Shown: positions 32,056-40,270, counted from the first letter of the stretch. The stretch is DNA of 40,971 bases from Streptomyces ureilyticus (GCF_011045025.1 NZ_JAAKZX010000075.1:1-40971); one strand, 5' to 3'. The notes: generated by a model from the letters alone, not told the origin. Numbers and translations are program-made.

Positions 32056-33975
32056 TCACCGATGTCCACCCCCGGCCGCGAACGCCGTTGCGTCCCAGTG
32101 GCCGACCATGTCGCGGTACAGGGACGAGCGCGTCAGCAACTCGTCGTGGGTCCCCCACTGGACGTGTGCGCCGTCCATAACCAGGATCCGGCCGGCCCGT
32201 TGGGCGGAGGTGATCCGATGGGCGATGATCACCAGCGTGCCTGGTCTGCGAGCGAAGGCCAGCTCCGCACGGGCCTCGGCTGTCGGGTCCAAGTGGCAGG
32301 TGGCCTCGTCCAGCAGGGCCAGGGGTGCGGGCGAAAGGTAGGCCCTGGCCAGTGCGATCAGCTGGGCCTCTCCTGTGGAGAGGGTCGAGGGATCGACGGA
32401 CGAGTCGAGTCCGCCGAGCCTGTCGGCCAGAGCGTCGAGTCCGAGACACGCGACAGCGGCCTGCACCGTGCCATCGGGCGGCGGTTCCGGGCACAAGTAC
32501 AGCAGGTTGTCACGGAGGGTGCCTGAGAACACGTACGCCTCCTGAGGGATGAGTACGCGCAGGGCGGCCAGCTCTTCCGCAGCTCGGCCACTGACCGGCA
32601 CACCGGCGACTCGCACCTGCCCTCTGTGGGGGCTGAGCAGGCCGGCGATGAGGCCGACGAGGGTCGACTTGCCGATACCGCTGGGTCCGACGACGGCCAG
32701 ATGCTCGCCCTCCGGCAGCGTCAGGTGCAGATCGCGGACGACGGGCCGGGTGTGGTCGCCGTGGGCGAAGGTGACGCAGTCCAACTCGACCGCGGGAGGC
32801 CTGAAGGCCGGGGACGGCCCGTACGGTGCCAGGTGAGCCGCCCATACGCGGGCTTGCCGTCCGGCCGGGCAGCAAGCCCGCCCAGCCTGCGGCCCCGTGC
32901 CGCCCGGAGCCGTCAGGCGGGCCGCATCGGCGGCCCCTGCGGCACCGCCGGAGTCCGCACTCTGATCCGCGCGGCTGCCCGGCGGCGCGCTCACCGGGTC
33001 GGCCCACAGCCGCCGCAGGACGGCCCCCAGCCGCGTACCGGCTGTGCCCAGGCCCTGCGTCAGGTTGTGCAGCGCCGGCAGCAGCGATTGCGTGACGTAC
33101 ACGAGCGCGCCTGCCAGGGCGCCCGCCGTCACGCCGTGGCGCAGCAACCACGGAGCGGCACCCAGCAGCAGGATGACCGGCAGCCGCCCGGCGAGAGCGA
33201 TCGCCAGGACACGGGACACCTCCCAGCGTGCCAGCGACCGCGAGGCCCGGAGCTCGGCCGCGATCAGGGCGTCCGTCTCCTGGGCCATCACGTCCTCCGC
33301 ACCGGTCGCGGTGACGTCCCGCAGCCCGCAGGCGAGGTCGCCGCACTGCCGCGCAAGGTCCTCATCAGTGGCCAAGTAGGCCTCCTGCCGCCGGGCCAGG
33401 GGGCCGAGGGTCGCCACGAACAGTCCCAGTCCGGCGACCAACGGGGGCATCACCACCGCAAGGAGGAGCGGATCCAGCGCGAACAGCCCCGCCAAGGCAC
33501 CGGCTGCGGTGAAGACGAACGAACAGGCGGCCATCGTCACCCCGGCAAAAGTGTCCCGGGCCAGCTCCACCTGCTGAGTGAGCCGTGAGACCGCGGTCGC
33601 GTCGGTCTGGTGCGGCCCGGCCACAGCCCGCTCCAGGGCACCGGAGACCACCCGGCGCACCAGCGCGTCGCGCAGCGGTTCGACCAGCCCGGCCAGCGCC
33701 CGATAGGCGCGTCCGGTGCCGAAGGCCGCGGCGATCACCGACACGGCGGCCGCCGCGAGCCATGCCAGGCCAACATCCGGCCGGGCCCTGAGAAAACCGT
33801 CGTCCAGCGCCTGGGCCAGGGCGATGCCCAGCAGAAAGGCCTGACCGGCTTCGAGGACGGACCACCCGGCCAGGGCGGCGACTGCCGCCCTGTGGCGGCG
33901 CAGAAATGCGAGGGCGGCGTCCCGCAGACCGCACTCGGTCTCCTCGGGCGCGACGCCACGGGCCGCGTCAGCCAC
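32056..33975 (-). CDS. ramB: ABC exporter half-transporter, RamB-like
   Basis: 639 residues from GTG 33975, with GGAGGAGGG upstream and an 8-bp overlap with ramA; the open frame extends to 34833 but that part is read inside ramA and is not protein-like. A membrane domain of about six helices (roughly 35-310) is followed by an unusually long Gly/Ala/Pro-rich linker (about 330-395) and an ABC domain. Motifs: Walker A GPSGIGKST, a non-standard signature LSTGE, Walker B LALLDEATCHLD with catalytic Glu, and switch His in IIAHRIT. It should pair with RamA to export the lanthipeptide. Its stop is 33 bp from the stop of the convergent regulator gene. Confidence 0.87.
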   Translation of the reverse strand: MADAARGVAPEETECGLRDAALAFLRRHRAAVAALAGWSVLEAGQAFLLGIALAQALDDGFLRARPDVGLAWLAAAAVSVIAAAFGTGRAYRALAGLVEPLRDALVRRVVSGALERAVAGPHQTDATAVSRLTQQVELARDTFAGVTMAACSFVFTAAGALAGLFALDPLLLAVVMPPLVAGLGLFVATLGPLARRQEAYLATDEDLARQCGDLACGLRDVTATGAEDVMAQETDALIAAELRASRSLARWEVSRVLAIALAGRLPVILLLGAAPWLLRHGVTAGALAGALVYVTQSLLPALHNLTQGLGTAGTRLGAVLRRLWADPVSAPPGSRADQSADSGGAAGAADAARLTAPGGTGPQAGRACCPAGRQARVWAAHLAPYGPSPAFRPPAVELDCVTFAHGDHTRPVVRDLHLTLPEGEHLAVVGPSGIGKSTLVGLIAGLLSPHRGQVRVAGVPVSGRAAEELAALRVLIPQEAYVFSGTLRDNLLYLCPEPPPDGTVQAAVACLGLDALADRLGGLDSSVDPSTLSTGEAQLIALARAYLSPAPLALLDEATCHLDPTAEARAELAFARRPGTLVIIAHRITSAQRAGRILVMDGAHVQWGTHDELLTRSSLYRDMVGHWDATAFAAGGGHR

Positions 33976-35755
33976 CCGGCCCTCCTCCCCCTTGATCGAG
34001 CAAAAGGGCTGGAGTTGGCCGATCGTCCTCGGTGCACGGCGGCTCGAAGACGGCCCGGTATTCCGGCAGGCACCACAGCGCGGCGTGCGGGGCGACCGCC
34101 CGCACCTGCCCGCCGTCGAGCCAGGCCACCAGGTCGGCGCGGGCCGCCGTGGACGCGCGGTGGGCGACGACGACACGGGTGCGGCCATCGAGCCCGTGCC
34201 ACAGCGCGCCGCCGATACGGCGCTCGGTGACCGTGTCGAGGCTGGAGGTGGCGTCGTCCAGCACGAGCAGTCGGCCACTGTGCGCGAATGCCCGGGCCAG
34301 GCCCAGACGTTGCACCTCACCGCCGGACAGGGCTGCGGCCCGGCAGGCAGTCTCGTAGCCGTCCGGCAGGAGGCGTACGAAGTCATCGGCGCACGCCTGG
34401 CGGGCCGCCGAGACGACCGTCTGTCGGGGAACGGTGGTGGGATCGACGGCGATGGCACTGCCGACCGTGCCACCGAAGAGGGCGGGTTGTGCGAAGGCGT
34501 AACCGACAGCGCGGCGCAGCTCGTCGCGGCACAGCTCCGGCAGGGGCACCCCGTCGAGAAGCACGACGCCCTCGTCGGGATCGGCGAGCCGTCCCGCGAT
34601 CGCGGCGAACACCGACTTGCCCGTCCCGGAACGCCCGACCACGGCCAGCGAGGAGCCGGCCGGAACCGACACGTCGACGGCGCGGAGCACCGTGCGGCCG
34701 CCGCGCACCGCGGCGACGCCACGGAACTCCAGCGTTCCGGCACCTGCCGGGAGCCGCCGTGTGCCGTGGGCAGTGGCGGGCTCGGCGAGGACCTCGGCGA
34801 CCCTGTCGGCGGCCGCACGGCTGCGTACGACATCGTTGACCCGGGAAACCAGCATGCCGATGCCGGTGGCGAGTGCGGCGTAGCGTGAGGCCGCGAGCAG
34901 TTCGCCGACCGTCAGGCGGTGAGCGGTCAGAAGCAGGCCGCCGGCGGCCAGGACGAGGAGTTGCAGCAGCGGAAGGATCGCCGCGGCCCGAGCCGTCGAA
35001 CGGCCCAGGACTCGCCAGGTCCGGTGTCCGTGCCCGCCCAGTTCGGGCAGCGGGCGCAGGATGCGGGACCTTTCACGCCGGATGGTGCCCGCGCCGGCCA
35101 CCGTGCGTGCCCCGCGCAGCGTCTCCAGTAGACGGCCGGCCATCTCACCCTGAACCCGCTGGTAACGCGAGACGCTGTCGGAGGTGTCGCGCACGAAGGC
35201 ACGCAGCAACAGCACGAGTAGGGGCATGCCGAGGATGAAAGCCGCTCCCAGCCACGGATCGAGGAGCGTGAGGACGAGCAGCGCGCCCAGCGGTGTGACC
35301 CCGGCGGCCAGCAGCCCGGCGACGGCTGCCGGAGCCGCGCCGGTGTGTGCGGCGTTGCTGACCACCCGGGAGGCCAGGTCTCCAGGGGAGAAGCGGTCCT
35401 GGGCGGGCGGCCCGACCGCCAGTATGTGACGCAGCAGCCGCCCGCGCGTCCAGGCCGCCGTACGGGCAGCGGTCGTTCCGGTAAGCAGGGCCTCGCCCGC
35501 TTGGGCGGCGATGAGCGTGCCCGTCAGGGCCGCCGCCAGCACAGTCCAGCGCACGGCCCACGGTGCCTGCCGGTCCGTCAGCAGCGCGTCGACGGCGTGG
35601 CCGAGCAGAAAGGGCATGACCAGCTCCGCAGTCGCGGTGGCCACGCCGATCAGGCACAGCGCCGTGCAGCGGCCGGCGCTGTGCCGCACAACCTCGCGCA
35701 GGAAACGGTGGGTTGAGGGACCAGGCTCGTGGCGGCGGGGGGCTCCCAGGCGCAT
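33968..35755 (-). CDS. ramA: ABC exporter half-transporter, RamA-like
   Basis: 595 residues from ATG 35755. The membrane domain (about 20-310, six helices, HAVDALL, FSPGDLASRVVSNAAHTG) is followed by an ABC domain: Walker A GRSGTGKS, signature LSGGEVQRLGLARAF, Walker B LLVLDDATSSLD and VVVAHRAS. The usual catalytic Glu after Walker B is Asp (LDDAT). With RamB's altered signature this predicts one active and one degenerate ATP site in the heterodimer. The gene follows ramS after a 142-bp spacer with a strong hairpin and overlaps ramB. Exports the modified peptide, probably to the cell surface. Confidence 0.88.
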   Translation of the reverse strand: MRLGAPRRHEPGPSTHRFLREVVRHSAGRCTALCLIGVATATAELVMPFLLGHAVDALLTDRQAPWAVRWTVLAAALTGTLIAAQAGEALLTGTTAARTAAWTRGRLLRHILAVGPPAQDRFSPGDLASRVVSNAAHTGAAPAAVAGLLAAGVTPLGALLVLTLLDPWLGAAFILGMPLLVLLLRAFVRDTSDSVSRYQRVQGEMAGRLLETLRGARTVAGAGTIRRERSRILRPLPELGGHGHRTWRVLGRSTARAAAILPLLQLLVLAAGGLLLTAHRLTVGELLAASRYAALATGIGMLVSRVNDVVRSRAAADRVAEVLAEPATAHGTRRLPAGAGTLEFRGVAAVRGGRTVLRAVDVSVPAGSSLAVVGRSGTGKSVFAAIAGRLADPDEGVVLLDGVPLPELCRDELRRAVGYAFAQPALFGGTVGSAIAVDPTTVPRQTVVSAARQACADDFVRLLPDGYETACRAAALSGGEVQRLGLARAFAHSGRLLVLDDATSSLDTVTERRIGGALWHGLDGRTRVVVAHRASTAARADLVAWLDGGQVRAVAPHAALWCLPEYRAVFEPPCTEDDRPTPALLLDQGGGGPGG

Positions 35756-35800
35756 CGCTTCGACCTTCCCGGCAGGGGCCGCGGGGCACGGCAGTCACCA

Positions 35801-35840
35801 GGCGTGCCCCCGGACGACGGCTGCCGTCCGAGGGCACGCC
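35801..35840 (-). terminator. Long hairpin between ramS and ramA
   Basis: GGCGTGCCC (35801-35809) pairs with GGGCACGCC (35832-35840); after a single C/A mismatch the stem continues with CGGACG (35811-35816) and CGTCCG (35825-35830), leaving an 8-base loop. That is 15 paired bases in 40. It lies 57 bases past the ramS stop. No U tract follows, so it probably acts as a partial terminator or as a block to 3' exonucleases, raising ramCS mRNA relative to ramAB. Confidence 0.7.
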
Positions 35841-35897
35841 CTGTGCGTCACCGACGCCCGGTTGTCACAGGGGCGGGGCCGCGTCGGGGCAGGGCGG

Positions 35898-36041
35898 TCA
35901 CAGGCAGAGGGTGGTGGAGGACGTGCTCGCGGAGCACAGCAGCAGGCTCGCGCTGCTCACCGTCGAAGCGGCGTTCTCAGGAGACTCCGGCGACTCCGGC
36001 GGTTCGGGAGTCTCGAGTGTCTGCAGGTCGAGCAGTGTCAT
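35898..36041 (-). CDS. ramS: SapB/AmfS-like class III lanthipeptide precursor
   Basis: 47 residues from ATG 36041; the start overlaps the ramC stop as ATGA, and AAAGGA lies 7 bases upstream. The leader begins MTLLDLQTLETPEPPESPES, with the LLDLQ box that class III synthetases recognise (compare LFDLQ in RamS). The core is predicted as residues 27-47, 21 residues, starting TVSSASLLLC and ending STTLCL. Compared with mature SapB from memory, it aligns without gaps: Ser3, Ser6, Cys10, Ser13, Ser16 and Cys20 of the core are all kept, giving two SxxSxxxC units. Expected product: two lanthionine rings (6-10, 16-20) with dehydroalanine at 3 and 13, or labionins. Unlike SapB, the core has no charged residue. 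SapB-type peptides lower surface tension so that aerial hyphae can rise. Confidence 0.9.
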   Translation of the reverse strand: MTLLDLQTLETPEPPESPESPENAASTVSSASLLLCSASTSSTTLCL

Positions 36042-38842
36042 GGTGCATCCTTTCGGCTCGGTGCTGCCTCCGTACGCATCCCGGCAAGGCGTCGCCCCGC
36101 GGAATCTCCGTTGGTGACGTGCGCAGGTGATGTCCGTACGGACTCAGCACGTGTTAGTGGATCTTCCGTTTCGGCCCCCTGCTGCGGGGACCGGCTCTGG
36201 GGCCGCCGAAGCGGCGGGAGGAAGGGGAACGCCGCTGGCCGCTCGTCGAGCGCGGCGCCGATCGCCAGCAGACAGCCCGCCGTTCCCGTGGCGAGGTCCA
36301 TCGACAGGCGCATCACCTGATCGCCGGCGAAGGCCAGCTGCCCGCGGTAGGGCACGGCGTGCCAGGACAGACGGGCCACCTGGTCGGCCAGATGACGGGG
36401 AGCGACCTCGGGGGTGGTGGTGCGGGCGAGGTGCAGCACCATGCCCGCGCGCCCGCCGAAGAGCCCCGACTGGGCATAGAAGCGTGACGTGGCGGCGGGA
36501 AGGATGGCCGTGCGGGCACGTGCGAGGCCCTCATCGTCGTGGTGGGCGAGGTAGTCGTCGAGCACCATGGCGATGCCCACGCTTCCCCGGCCGAGGTACG
36601 GCATGGAGCGGCGGCCTTCGTCCACGGCCAGCGCGCCTGAGCGGTCCATCGCGCAGCGCGCCAGATCGGCGCGGAGGTGGCGGGCGGCCAGCTCCAGCAG
36701 GGCAGGTGCCCCCGTGCGTTCGTGCAGCCGCAGGAAGCACAGTGCGGAGCCGCTGGATCCGTACAGCAGACCGGCCTTGTCCGCCCTGCGGGCCCGCTCA
36801 CCGCGGCCTGCTCCGTTCGCGCCGCCGGGCGGGGCCCGGAGCGGGTCCGGGCCGGCGGGGAGGTGCTCGGCCCGGTCCGCGAGCAACTGGACCGCCTCCA
36901 GGGCGCGGTCGTGCAGGACCGTCTCGCCCGTGGTGCGCGACAACTCGTCCAAGGCGAGCGCGACCCCGGCCAGCCCTCCGTACAGGTCGGGTCCCAGGCG
37001 CTGCCATCTCTCGCCCAGCACCCTCTCGGTCAATTCCAGCGCGGGTCCGGTGTGGCCGAGGCGCGCCAGGACCCAGGCGGTGCCGAGCAGCCCGTCGAAC
37101 AGGCCGAGTGGAGTGCCGGGTCCGGGCGCCGAGGTGTGCCGCAGCAGCCACTCCTCGGCCGGCTCTTGGCGTGGGCAGCCGGTCTCGGCGAGGGCGTACA
37201 GGACGCCTGCCGCCCCGTGCGCCAGGCTGGTGCCGCCACCGTCCTTGAACTGCTCGATGTCCCCGGGGAACAGGCGGTCGTCTCGTTCGGGTGTGGCACT
37301 CGCGATGAGCGCCCGGTACATCGAGTCCCGGCTGCGCGGCCAGTCGCCAGGGTCGACCGGCAGATAGCGTTCGGCCCGTCGACGGCGGCCCTGCGGTGTT
37401 CCGTCCCGGTGCGACTGCGGCGTCCCGGTGATCTCGCGTACGGCGTCGGCCAGGAACGCGCGCGGCACGGGGAACTCCGCGGCAGCCGCGTCGGCGAGAT
37501 GGGCGGCCTTACCGCGGTCGACGCCGAGCAGCGTCGTCAGTGGGAGGAAGAGCGCGAGACGCAGGCACGCCAGGGCATAGCGGTCGATGGCGAAGCCACG
37601 GCGGTCGGCCGGCGCGAGGAAACCGGGGTGGGCGACGACCTGACGGCGGTCCTCGTCGATGTGCGCGGCGGCCTCGAAGTCGATCAGGCGCACGGATTCC
37701 TCGTCGGGGCCGATGAGGATGTTGAACAGGTGCAGGTCGTTGAAGACGATCCCGCGGTCGTGCACGGAGGCGAGGGCGTGCTCGACGGACCGCTGCACGC
37801 GCAGCGCCCAGGCGGTGTAGTCGGCGAGCACGCCAGGATCGGGATCGGCGATGAGCAGCGGATGGCGTCGGCCGAAATACGTGTTGAGGGTGCTCCCCTC
37901 CAAGTACTCCATCACCAAGAAGCGATGGCCGTCCAGCACGAACCAGTCCCGCACCTCCGGCGCCACGCCCGACCCGGAAAGGCGCTCCAGGATCGCCCGT
38001 TCGCGCTCCAGCCGGGTGACGGCGTCCGCGCCGTCCGCCGCCAGACCGGCGTGCGGCCGGGCCTCCTTGAGGACGACCTTCTCACCGGTCCGCAGGTCGT
38101 GGCCGGCGTAGACCCCGCCCCCGTTGGAGAAGTGCAGGGCCTGCTCGATCCGGTAGGGCAGGCCGCCGGTGGTCGTGGCGTTGCGGGCTGCCAGCTCCGG
38201 CTCGAGGAAGTCGGGCAGGACCACCCACTCCGGGACGTGGAACACCGGATCCCTGCGGTCCGGCACCAACCGGCCGCTGCCGTCCTCGACAGCAGGCACG
38301 AGTGTCCCGTCGGCGTCCGTGCAGAACCGCTGGGTGAAGCCCCCATACCTCACATACAGGGGTCCTTGTCGCCAGCGCAGATCGGTGAGGATGTACGGTC
38401 CCGGCTCGCCGTCCAGTAACTCGCCCAACTCCCCGAGAGTACGGTGGAGTTGTTTCTCATCGCTCGGATAGAGGGTGGCGAACTTCCCGCTGGTGCCTCG
38501 CCCGGCATACTTCGAGTTCCTCAGGAAGAGGTGGTTCGGTCCGGGCACGAACTTGAACGGAATCGTGCGGGAGACGCAGTAGTCCCAGACGACGCAGGCG
38601 GCCTTCTCCGCGTTGTCCAGGCAGGCCGATACGTGGATCTTCCAGCCCTGGGCGGGAGTTTGCCCGTTGGCCGGCGACAGGTGCAGCCAGTCACCGGACC
38701 GGTGCCGGCGCCAGCCGTCCGGCGCGGGCCGGCTGGCGGGCTCGTAGAGCTGCGGTGTGCCGTCGACGGCACCGAAGAGCCGGTTCGGTGTCTCGTAGAA
38801 GTGGTCATCGGCGAGACAGAAGACCTCGTATCGCTTCTCCAT
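36038..38842 (-). CDS. ramC: Class III lanthipeptide synthetase (RamC-like)
   Basis: 934 residues from ATG 38842, after GAGGAG; the open frame extends to 39049 but the upstream part lies in the promoter region. Domain order is that of RamC/AmfT. An N-terminal lyase-like domain (about 1-210, MEKRYEVFCLADDHFYETP) is followed by a Ser/Thr-kinase domain (about 225-500) with VVLKEARPHAG (ATP lysine), IVFNDLHLFNIL (catalytic loop) and LIDFEAA (DFE in place of DFG). The LanC-like cyclase (about 540-934) has LYGGLAGVALALDEL and LYGSSGSALCFLRL but lacks the zinc-binding Cys/His of class I/II cyclases, as expected for class III. It phosphorylates, dehydrates and cyclises Ser and Cys of RamS. Codon 142 is TTA (38417-38419), so it is probably bldA-dependent. 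Confidence 0.93.
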   Translation of the reverse strand: MEKRYEVFCLADDHFYETPNRLFGAVDGTPQLYEPASRPAPDGWRRHRSGDWLHLSPANGQTPAQGWKIHVSACLDNAEKAACVVWDYCVSRTIPFKFVPGPNHLFLRNSKYAGRGTSGKFATLYPSDEKQLHRTLGELGELLDGEPGPYILTDLRWRQGPLYVRYGGFTQRFCTDADGTLVPAVEDGSGRLVPDRRDPVFHVPEWVVLPDFLEPELAARNATTTGGLPYRIEQALHFSNGGGVYAGHDLRTGEKVVLKEARPHAGLAADGADAVTRLERERAILERLSGSGVAPEVRDWFVLDGHRFLVMEYLEGSTLNTYFGRRHPLLIADPDPGVLADYTAWALRVQRSVEHALASVHDRGIVFNDLHLFNILIGPDEESVRLIDFEAAAHIDEDRRQVVAHPGFLAPADRRGFAIDRYALACLRLALFLPLTTLLGVDRGKAAHLADAAAAEFPVPRAFLADAVREITGTPQSHRDGTPQGRRRRAERYLPVDPGDWPRSRDSMYRALIASATPERDDRLFPGDIEQFKDGGGTSLAHGAAGVLYALAETGCPRQEPAEEWLLRHTSAPGPGTPLGLFDGLLGTAWVLARLGHTGPALELTERVLGERWQRLGPDLYGGLAGVALALDELSRTTGETVLHDRALEAVQLLADRAEHLPAGPDPLRAPPGGANGAGRGERARRADKAGLLYGSSGSALCFLRLHERTGAPALLELAARHLRADLARCAMDRSGALAVDEGRRSMPYLGRGSVGIAMVLDDYLAHHDDEGLARARTAILPAATSRFYAQSGLFGGRAGMVLHLARTTTPEVAPRHLADQVARLSWHAVPYRGQLAFAGDQVMRLSMDLATGTAGCLLAIGAALDERPAAFPFLPPLRRPQSRSPQQGAETEDPLTRAESVRTSPAHVTNGDSAGRRLAGMRTEAAPSRKDAP
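38417..38419 (-). promoter_or_regulatory. TTA (bldA) codon in ramC
   Basis: The complement of 38417-38419 is an in-frame TTA at codon 142 (Leu in GELLDG), followed directly by CTG Leu143. It adds a second bldA checkpoint besides ramR. Confidence 0.85.
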
Positions 38843-39156
38843 GTGTCTCCTCTGCTGGGTCATCACCAGACTCCGGCGGGTGTGCGGCCTCGTACAGTCA
38901 CGCCTGTCATCGGTCACCCATGACAAACGCAGCACTCGGGAGACAGCCCTGTCACGGCGCGAAAGGCATAGACGACCACCACGGTCCGATGCTCGGCTGC
39001 GAGTACCTTGCGCCCCTACTCGTTCTGATGGTCGCGCCACCAGCGGCATGGCTCCTGCGTCGCCGCCGTGTCAGCAAGTGCCCGATCAGACCTGGTCACA
39101 GACGCCAACACCGGCAAGTCGCCAAGCGCCCCGGGGCCAACCGTGCCCAGACGTGT
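38843..39156. other. ramC promoter region, no gene recognised
   Basis: About 310 bases between the ramC start and the terminator at 39157. The first 100 bases before ramC hold an inverted repeat (TGTCAT 38905-38910, ATGACA 38920-38925) and three GTCA(C/T) units in direct order at about 38897-38916; these are candidate binding sites for the cluster regulator. Further out, a short frame beginning MLGCEYLAPLLVL has a hydrophobic stretch but no ribosome site and is not called as a gene. Confidence 0.5.
38905..38925. promoter_or_regulatory. Candidate operator upstream of ramC
   Basis: TGTCAT and ATGACA are perfect 6-bp inverted repeats with a 9-base centre (CGGTCACCC), 63-83 bases before the ramC start codon. 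The unit GTCAC/GTCAT also recurs as a direct repeat on its left side. LuxR-type regulators of this class bind upstream of ramC-like promoters in S. coelicolor and S. griseus; assignment to this site is inference. Confidence 0.35.
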
Positions 39157-39191
39157 CCGTCCCCCTCGACCGGGTCTGCCGAGGGGGACGG
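39157..39191 (-). terminator. Strong terminator hairpin after the pirin gene
   Basis: CCGTCCCCCTCG (39157-39168) and CGAGGGGGACGG (39180-39191) form a perfect 12-bp G+C-rich stem with an 11-base loop. It is 45 bases past the pirin stop and upstream of the ramC promoter, so it should insulate the ram operon from pirin read-through. Confidence 0.8.
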
Positions 39192-39235
39192 AGAAAGCAT
39201 CTGCCGGTGATGTACTCAGGACGGATCATCCCAGG

Positions 39236-40201
39236 TCAGCGCACCCGTCCCCGTGGTTTCAGCGGCACCGGCGGCAGTTCCGGAGCACGCAGGGGCGCCC
39301 CGTCGTAGCCCTTGACCTCACCGAAGCGGGAGCCCTCCATCCAGTCCTTCCGAGCCGCCTCGATCTCCTCCTGCGTCCGCCCGATGAAGTTCCACCACAT
39401 GATCAGCTCCTCCTCGAAGGGCTCGCCGCCGAGGAGCATCAGGCCCGCGTCCGACTCGGCGCGCAGGGGCAGTTCGGAGCGGCCGCAGCCGAGGTAGAGC
39501 ATGGAGCCGGGCAGCAGTGGTACGCCGTCCACGTGCGCCTCGCCGGACATGGACAGGACGGCGTACTCGAAGTCCGGCTCCAGCGGGAGGCGTAGGTCGG
39601 TGCCGTGGTCGAGCGCGAGGTCGGCGCCGACGATCGGGGTGTACGTCGTGCCGGGTGAGGCGGCGCCGTCGACCGCGCCGAGGATCATCGTGGCTCTGAG
39701 GCCTGGGGCGGTGACGACGGGCAGATCGGCGTGGTGCTCGAAGAGCGGGTCGGTGTGGCGGTGGGTGTCGGGCAGAGCCACCCACAGTTGCGCGCCGTGC
39801 AGGAAGCGGGCGTGCGAGCGCGGGCTCTCCTCGGAGTGACTGATGGCCCGGCCGGACGTCATCAGGCCGAGTTCGCGCGGGCGGATCGTCTGAAGACTGC
39901 CGGTGGAGTCGCGGTGCAGCACCTCGCCCTCGTGCAGCCAGCTGACGGTCTGCAGGCCCGTGTGCGGATGCGGCGGCACCTGCATACCGGGCTCGTCGGC
40001 GATGTCGTCGGGCCCGTAGTGATCGACGAAGCACCAGGCGCCGACCATACGTCGACCCAGGTTGGGCAGCAGACGGCGAACTTCGCTGGACTCGCCGAGC
40101 TTGACCTTGCGGGGACTGAGGAGCTCACGCACCGGCTCGGACACCACGAAACCCCGGCCACCGCAGAGAGCGGGAACTGCCTCGCGATCAAGATTGCTCA
40201 T
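39236..40201 (-). CDS. Pirin family protein
   Basis: 321 residues from ATG 40201 (MSNLDREAVPALCGGRG); a TTG three codons earlier is rejected. Two cupin domains. The N-terminal metal site is complete: His78 and His80 in PPHPHTG, His122 and Glu124 in AISHSEESP, as in human pirin and E. coli YhhW. The C-terminal pirin domain includes EEELIMWWNFIGRTQEEIEAARKDW, cut here at its key part EEELIMWWNFIGR. Members are iron-binding redox sensors, quercetin 2,3-dioxygenases or, in Streptomyces, proteins affecting beta-oxidation and pyruvate flux. It is monocistronic by appearance, ended by the hairpin at 39157-39191. Confidence 0.9.
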   Translation of the reverse strand: MSNLDREAVPALCGGRGFVVSEPVRELLSPRKVKLGESSEVRRLLPNLGRRMVGAWCFVDHYGPDDIADEPGMQVPPHPHTGLQTVSWLHEGEVLHRDSTGSLQTIRPRELGLMTSGRAISHSEESPRSHARFLHGAQLWVALPDTHRHTDPLFEHHADLPVVTAPGLRATMILGAVDGAASPGTTYTPIVGADLALDHGTDLRLPLEPDFEYAVLSMSGEAHVDGVPLLPGSMLYLGCGRSELPLRAESDAGLMLLGGEPFEEELIMWWNFIGRTQEEIEAARKDWMEGSRFGEVKGYDGAPLRAPELPPVPLKPRGRVR

Positions 40202-40270
40202 GTCGCTCAACCTAGCCCTGCGGGGGAGTTTCCGTCAGGCCATCGGCCCGCCCGTCGAAGGGCACACGAC

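Noticed and set aside
33976..34833. 286-codon N-terminal extension of ramB
   Set aside because: It lies within ramA in another frame and has no membrane or ABC sequence; the GTG at 33975 has a strong ribosome site and overlaps the ramA stop.
38843..39049. 69-codon N-terminal extension of ramC
   Set aside because: Arg-rich and unlike RamC N-termini; the ATG at 38842 has GAGGAG at good spacing and begins the known family sequence.
38989..39210. Possible small membrane protein starting MLGCEYLAPLLVL
   Set aside because: It has one hydrophobic stretch, but no ribosome site, and its tail reads through a terminator hairpin and is not protein-like.
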